NCBI GenBank assembly: GCA_031268255.1
Contig: JAIRXO010000013.1
Span: forward strand, 1-18,404
Source of the DNA: Spirochaetaceae bacterium
Lineage (GTDB): Bacteria > Spirochaetota > Spirochaetia > Treponematales > Breznakiellaceae
Length of the DNA: 18,404 bases
Direction: 5' to 3'
The notes beneath the pieces were generated by a model. The model searched no databases and was not told the origin of the DNA. It saw only the letters and a list, made by a program, of their open reading frames with translations. The position numbers and the translations under genes were made by a program. Positions within the stretch are counted from its first letter, which is position 1. Every line of letters starts with the position of its first letter. Shown here piece after piece: positions 15,825 through 18,404 of the stretch.

Positions 15825-16052
15825 TTACTTTTTCCCCTTACGAGAAGGAGCCTTGGCCGCCTCCTCTTCTACCCTGTCCAGGGCCGTGGCGGGAAACACG
15901 CCTTCCTGACCCTCGTGGGCATCCGAAAACCAGGCCGTGGTAACCAGTTTAGCCTCGATATCCACACTCCTGACCACCATACAGGGACTGTTGCCAAGTC
16001 CCGGCACATTCACAATTTCGCCAATAAGCCGCTCTGTTGCCCGTACACTCAT
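15825..16052 (-). CDS. Small DUF2158/YodC-like protein (75 residues)
   Basis: The protein starts at ATG 16052 with a good ribosome-binding site (TAGGAG, five bases upstream). The body reads GEIVNVPG…NSPCMVVRSVD…TTAWFSD…GVFPATALDRVE. This follows the pattern of the small DUF2158 (YodC-like) family: G-D/E-x-V, then a short strand with MxV, then xxWF, then FPxxxL. The tail (about 60–75) is Lys/Ala-rich and probably disordered. DUF2158 proteins have no settled function. It is the first gene of the long minus-strand run, directly downstream of a predicted promoter and 5' hairpin. The family call is from recalled pattern only; the reading frame itself is better supported. Confidence 0.7.
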   Translation of the reverse strand: MSVRATERLIGEIVNVPGLGNSPCMVVRSVDIEAKLVTTAWFSDAHEGQEGVFPATALDRVEEEAAKAPSRKGKK

Positions 16053-16067
16053 GATAACTCCTATTTA

Positions 16068-16084
16068 GGCGGCGAAAAGCCGCC
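16068..16084 (-). promoter_or_regulatory. Leader hairpin at the predicted 5' end of the minus-strand transcript
   Basis: GGCGGC (16084–16079) and GCCGCC (16073–16068) form a perfect 6-bp GC stem with a TTTTC loop on the minus-strand RNA. The predicted start of transcription is about 16085, so the message would begin with this stem-loop, followed by the ribosome-binding site (TAGGAG). It could protect the mRNA 5' end or modulate initiation. No U-run follows, so it is not an obvious terminator. Confidence 0.5.
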
Positions 16085-16091
16085 AAGTGTC

Positions 16092-16120
16092 AGAATAGCA
16101 AATAATCCGCAGAGAATCAA
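16092..16120 (-). promoter_or_regulatory. Promoter heading the minus-strand gene run
   Basis: On the minus strand TTGATT (16120–16115) and TATTCT (16097–16092) are 17 nt apart, and TGC directly precedes the -10, giving an extended -10. The start would be near 16085, about 33 nt upstream of the first ATG at 16052. This is the best sigma-70 site in the intergenic region for that strand. Confidence 0.6.
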
Positions 16121-16150
16121 CCAAGCCGCGAAGAATAACCACGGACAAAT

Positions 16151-16178
16151 ACTTTCCCATTAGTTCTTGAGGGAAAGT
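16151..16178. repeat. Perfect 8-bp inverted repeat between the divergent promoters
   Basis: ACTTTCCC (16151–16158) and GGGAAAGT (16171–16178) are exact inverted copies separated by 12 bp. They lie between the two outward-facing promoters, upstream of the minus-strand -35. The 20-bp centre-to-centre distance, about two helical turns, would suit a dimeric DNA-binding protein. As RNA it would be only a modest hairpin with no U-run. Confidence 0.45.
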
Positions 16179-16264
16179 GGTTAATATTTGGCTAGTATCG
16201 TAAAAAAGTACAAAACATACGTTGACAGGACAATTTTTATCATGGTAAATTGAGCATAGTGCCA

Positions 16265-16273
16265 TGCTATAAT
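16265..16273 (+). promoter_or_regulatory. Extended -10 promoter of the lipoprotein gene pair
   Basis: TGCTATAAT is a perfect consensus extended -10 element, so the lack of a good -35 at the usual distance is not fatal. Transcription would begin near 16280, giving a leader of about 30 nt with AAGGAGG at 16297–16303 and ATG at 16310. A second possible promoter lies just upstream: TTGACA at 16222–16227, 18 nt before TAAATT at 16246–16251. Confidence 0.65.
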
Positions 16274-16309
16274 AGTAGCGTATTGGCGGCAAAGCAAGGA
16301 GGATTAAAA

Positions 16310-17914
16310 ATGAGTAGCGGGCGAATCCAATTGTTCGGTAAGTCTTACCCCCCCCCCCCCCCCCCCAACAAACGTATAGTAGTTTTATCAGGTAAATTCC
16401 TTTTTTTCTTTTCCCTGTTATGTATCCCGCTGTTTTTTTCCGCCTGCTCGAATCCTTCGGGATCGGGTTCCGGGCCGGGGACTTCAGCCTATACGGTCAT
16501 CTTCAAGAGCAATTACGAAACCAACGATACCCTGTATACCAAAACCGTAACCCCGCCCGCGACAAGCATCGGCGCGGCGGATTTCCCCGCGAACCCTGAG
16601 CGGAGCGGCTACGCCTTTACCGGCTGGAACACCGCGTCCAACGGTGGGGGAAGCCCCTTTACCGCTTCGAGTGCGGTGAGCGCGGATATAACGGTCTACG
16701 CCCAGTGGACGGCGGTCCTGCCCGGTTCATATACCGTAAGCTTCGCGCTTAACGACGGGACGGCGGCTGTTTATGCAACAAAAACCGTTACGGCCCCGGC
16801 TACGGCTATAGGGACAACGGATTTCCCCGGCAACCCTGAGCGGGCGGGGTACGCCTTCGCGGGCTGGAACACCGCGCCCAGCGGTTCGGGAACTGCCTTT
16901 ACCGCCGCAAGCGCGGTAAGCGCGGCTATAACGGTCTACGCCCAATGGACGGCGGTCCCGCCCGGTTCATATGCCGTTATCTTTACGCTGAACGACCTCA
17001 CCGCCACTAACCACACGGTGAGGACGGTTACGCCTCCGGCGGAAACCGTTGCGGCGAACTTCCCGGCCAGCCCTGAGCGGGCGGGTTACAACTTTACCGG
17101 CTGGAACACCGCGCCTAATGGTTCGGGAGATTCCTTTACCGCAGCAAGCGCGGTAACGGGCAATATAACAGTCTACGCCCAATGGACAATCGTTTCTTAC
17201 ACCATCACCTACAACCTGAACGGAGGAACCAACAACGCGGCGAACCCGCCATCCTATACTATAGAAAGCCCCGGCATTACCCTTGCCGCCCCTGACCGCA
17301 CAGGTTACGGCTTTGGCGGCTGGTACGACAACGCGTCCTTTACCGGAAGCGCGCTTACCGAAATCCCCTCAGGCAGTACCGGGAAGAAAACATTCTACGC
17401 CCAATGGACGGCGCTTACTTACACCATCACCTATACCCTTTACGGTGGAATCAACAACGGGGCAAACCCGGCGTCTTACACCGTAGAAGACGCTGAAATT
17501 ACCCTTGCCGCCCCGGTCCGCGCGGGTTACGGCTTTGGCGGCTGGTATACTAACGACAGTTTTAGCACCCCGGTTACCGTGATCCCCTCTGGCAGTACCG
17601 GAGATAAAACATTCTACGCCAAATGGAATCCCGAGGGTTCCGTTTACATAACCTTACAGGCCGTGCCGGGGGACCCCCCTCTTTCCAACGTGTCGGTATT
17701 CACGGACCAGCCGGCCCTGTTCTCCGCCGCCGGGGAATACACGTCCTGGCAATGGTACTGGGACGGGACGCCAATCAGCGGCGCGACTACGGCTGCCTAT
17801 ACCCTGGCGGCCAATTCAAAACCGGCGGGTATCCATGAGGTATCGGTGGTGGTAAGCGCCGCCGGGGGCGTAAAGCTGTCGGCGCGGTGCCGGCTTACCA
17901 TTAATGCCAGATAA
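16310..17914 (+). CDS. Surface lipoprotein with InlB B-type repeats, carrying an in-frame poly-C tract
   Basis: The chosen ATG at 16310 has AAGGAGG seven bases upstream; the frame extends further upstream only to a TTG without such a site. The 534-residue protein has an unusual N-terminus: 30 residues, including six Pro encoded by a C19 run, precede the hydrophobic core. That core (about 30–44) ends in FFSAC46, a loose spirochaetal lipobox, so the mature protein would be lipid-anchored. Residues 61–440 hold five repeats of the InlB B-repeat/List-Bact type (signatures ERAGYxFxGWNTA and ITVYAQWT): three of about 76–80 residues, then two of about 73. The rest (about 443–534) is an Ig-like beta domain (WQWYWDGTPISGATTAAYTL). 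The role is probably adhesion or surface interaction. The next lipoprotein gene follows in the same transcript. Confidence 0.88.
   Translation: MSSGRIQLFGKSYPPPPPPNKRIVVLSGKFLFFFSLLCIPLFFSACSNPSGSGSGPGTSAYTVIFKSNYETNDTLYTKTVTPPATSIGAADFPANPERSGYAFTGWNTASNGGGSPFTASSAVSADITVYAQWTAVLPGSYTVSFALNDGTAAVYATKTVTAPATAIGTTDFPGNPERAGYAFAGWNTAPSGSGTAFTAASAVSAAITVYAQWTAVPPGSYAVIFTLNDLTATNHTVRTVTPPAETVAANFPASPERAGYNFTGWNTAPNGSGDSFTAASAVTGNITVYAQWTIVSYTITYNLNGGTNNAANPPSYTIESPGITLAAPDRTGYGFGGWYDNASFTGSALTEIPSGSTGKKTFYAQWTALTYTITYTLYGGINNGANPASYTVEDAEITLAAPVRAGYGFGGWYTNDSFSTPVTVIPSGSTGDKTFYAKWNPEGSVYITLQAVPGDPPLSNVSVFTDQPALFSAAGEYTSWQWYWDGTPISGATTAAYTLAANSKPAGIHEVSVVVSAAGGVKLSARCRLTINAR
16348..16366 (+). repeat. 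Homopolymer of 19 C inside the lipoprotein coding sequence
   Basis: Nineteen consecutive C lie 38 bases into the coding sequence and encode the end of a Tyr codon plus six Pro codons. At this length the frame is open. One C fewer brings TAG within five codons after the tract, and one C more brings TAA within ten, in both cases before the signal-peptide core ends. This is the classic arrangement for slipped-strand phase variation. Confidence 0.9.
16490..17197 (+). repeat. Three tandem long B-repeat units (about 240, 240 and 228 bp)
   Basis: Units begin near 16490, 16730 and 16970. They share long near-identical DNA stretches, for example around the AACCCTGAGCGG / GGCTGGAACACCGCG and ATAACGGTCTACGCCCA segments. 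Unit 3 is slightly shorter. Divergence sits mostly in the first third of each unit. Similarity at DNA level, not only protein level, suggests recent duplication or gene conversion. Confidence 0.85.
17198..17629 (+). repeat. Two tandem short B-repeat units
   Basis: Units starting near 17198 and 17420 encode repeats of the pattern TYTITYxLxGGxNNxANPxSYT…RxGYGFGGWY…IPSGSTGxKTFYAxWT. They resemble each other closely at DNA level (shared ACACCATCACCTA, TTACGGCTTTGGCGGCTGGTA and CATTCTACGCC stretches) but differ from the three long units, so the array was built from two separate duplication events. Confidence 0.8.
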
Positions 17915-17924
17915 GGAGTACACG

Positions 17925-18404
17925 ATGAACAGAAAGCGCATATACACGAGTACCGCGGCCGCCCTGCTGCTGCTTTTTTCCGCCTGTGATATGACGGGGC
18001 CGGAAACCGGAGTGGGCTCTGCGCCCGAAGGAAAGGCGGCGGTCCGTATCGGCATAGAGGGAGCGGGAATACAGGGCCGCACAATACTGCCCTCAGGCGG
18101 CGGCCTGGGCGACGTAACGAAATGGGAACTGTGGGGCGGAAAACCTTCGGAAAGCGAAACCCGGCTAAAGGTTATTTCCGGTACAGGCGACACGGTGTAC
18201 CTGGAGACCGGAACCTGGAATTTTACCCTGAAAGGCTATAATGGCACTGATGACATTATTTTGCGGGGGAGCATAACGGATAAAAACATCACCCTTGAGG
18301 GGCCTAATAACCTGTCCTTTACGGTTGCGCCTGTTTTTGAAGGGACCGGGACCGTTAAAATAACCGTCAACCTGCCCCCGGAACACGGTATAACCACGGC
18401 AAAG
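17925..18404 (+). CDS. Second secreted lipoprotein, unknown family (3' end beyond window)
   Basis: The ATG at 17925 opens a frame that runs 160 codons to the right edge. The N-terminus MNRKRIYTST, a short Ala/Leu-rich core and LFSAC21 form a lipoprotein signal peptide. The visible mature part is beta-rich, with motifs RTILPSGGG, VTKWELWGGKP, YLETGTWNFTLKGYNG and NNLSFTVAP…GTGTVKITV. These recall repeated extracellular proteins of gut treponemes, though I cannot place it in a named family. The ribosome-binding site AAGGAG (17913–17918) overlaps the stop codon of the upstream gene, so the two are likely co-transcribed and translationally coupled. If the first gene is switched off by its C tract, expression of this one may also drop. 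Confidence 0.85.
   Translation, partial: MNRKRIYTSTAAALLLLFSACDMTGPETGVGSAPEGKAAVRIGIEGAGIQGRTILPSGGGLGDVTKWELWGGKPSESETRLKVISGTGDTVYLETGTWNFTLKGYNGTDDIILRGSITDKNITLEGPNNLSFTVAPVFEGTGTVKITVNLPPEHGITTAK

Noticed and set aside
16222..16273. TTGACA (16222–16227) paired with TATAAT (16268–16273) as one promoter
   Set aside because: The hexamers are 40 nt apart, far from the usual 16–18. The TATAAT stands as an extended -10; the TTGACA may belong to a separate upstream start.
16065..16292. 75-codon minus-strand open frame in the intergenic region
   Set aside because: It has no recognisable features, crosses both promoters and the inverted repeat, and lacks a convincing start site.
16250..16309. 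Earlier TTG start for the B-repeat lipoprotein
   Set aside because: It has no ribosome-binding site, would start upstream of the predicted transcription start, and would place the good AAGGAGG inside the gene.

Overview
The window looks like a chromosomal segment of a treponeme-like spirochete, most likely a host- or gut-associated Treponema relative with fairly GC-rich DNA. Three things point there. First, the gene order dnaG – rpoD – zinc-ribbon protein – TPR protein – mreB – mreC – mreD – PBP2 – rodA resembles what I recall from Treponema (from memory, not checked). Second, a primary sigma factor with a large non-conserved region lies directly behind dnaG. Third, two lipoproteins have loose spirochaetal lipoboxes (FFSAC, LFSAC), and one carries InlB-type B-repeats, which are common in gut treponemes. 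I cannot name a species.

Region 1 (1–16052) is a single uninterrupted run of minus-strand genes. In transcription order they are: a small DUF2158/YodC-like protein, a YkgJ-type cysteine-cluster protein, an MBL-fold hydrolase, a 68-residue unknown protein, mltG, dnaG, rpoD, a coiled-coil zinc-ribbon protein, the RNase P RNA gene rnpB, a membrane-anchored TPR protein, mreB, mreC, mreD, mrdA (PBP2), rodA and a TIGR03960-type radical SAM protein cut by the window edge. Most junctions are 0–30 nt gaps or 1–8 nt overlaps, so the run looks like one large operon or overlapping operons. It joins replication priming (DnaG), general transcription (RpoD), tRNA maturation (rnpB), glycan-strand release (MltG) and the rod elongation machinery (MreBCD–PBP2–RodA). 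Candidate promoters are visible at the head of the run (16092–16120), before rnpB (8564–8592) and before the TPR gene (8026–8054).

Region 2 (16053–16309) is a divergent intergenic region. It holds a promoter for each side, a perfect 8-bp inverted repeat between them, and a hairpin at the predicted 5' end of the minus-strand transcript.

Region 3 (16310–18404) is a plus-strand pair of secreted lipoprotein genes. The first encodes five InlB B-type repeats plus an Ig-like C-terminal domain. It has a run of 19 consecutive C inside the start of its coding sequence, upstream of the signal-peptide hydrophobic core. A change of one C either way brings a stop within about ten codons after the tract, so this looks like a phase-variable surface locus. 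The second lipoprotein gene is translationally linked behind it and runs off the right edge.

The two most notable observations are the C19 tract and an in-frame TAG in dnaG. The TAG is followed by 41 further in-frame codons that read like the missing DnaG C-terminal helicase-binding tail and end exactly on the rpoD start codon (ATGA overlap). I saw no tRNA, rRNA, CRISPR array, insertion sequence or prophage gene.
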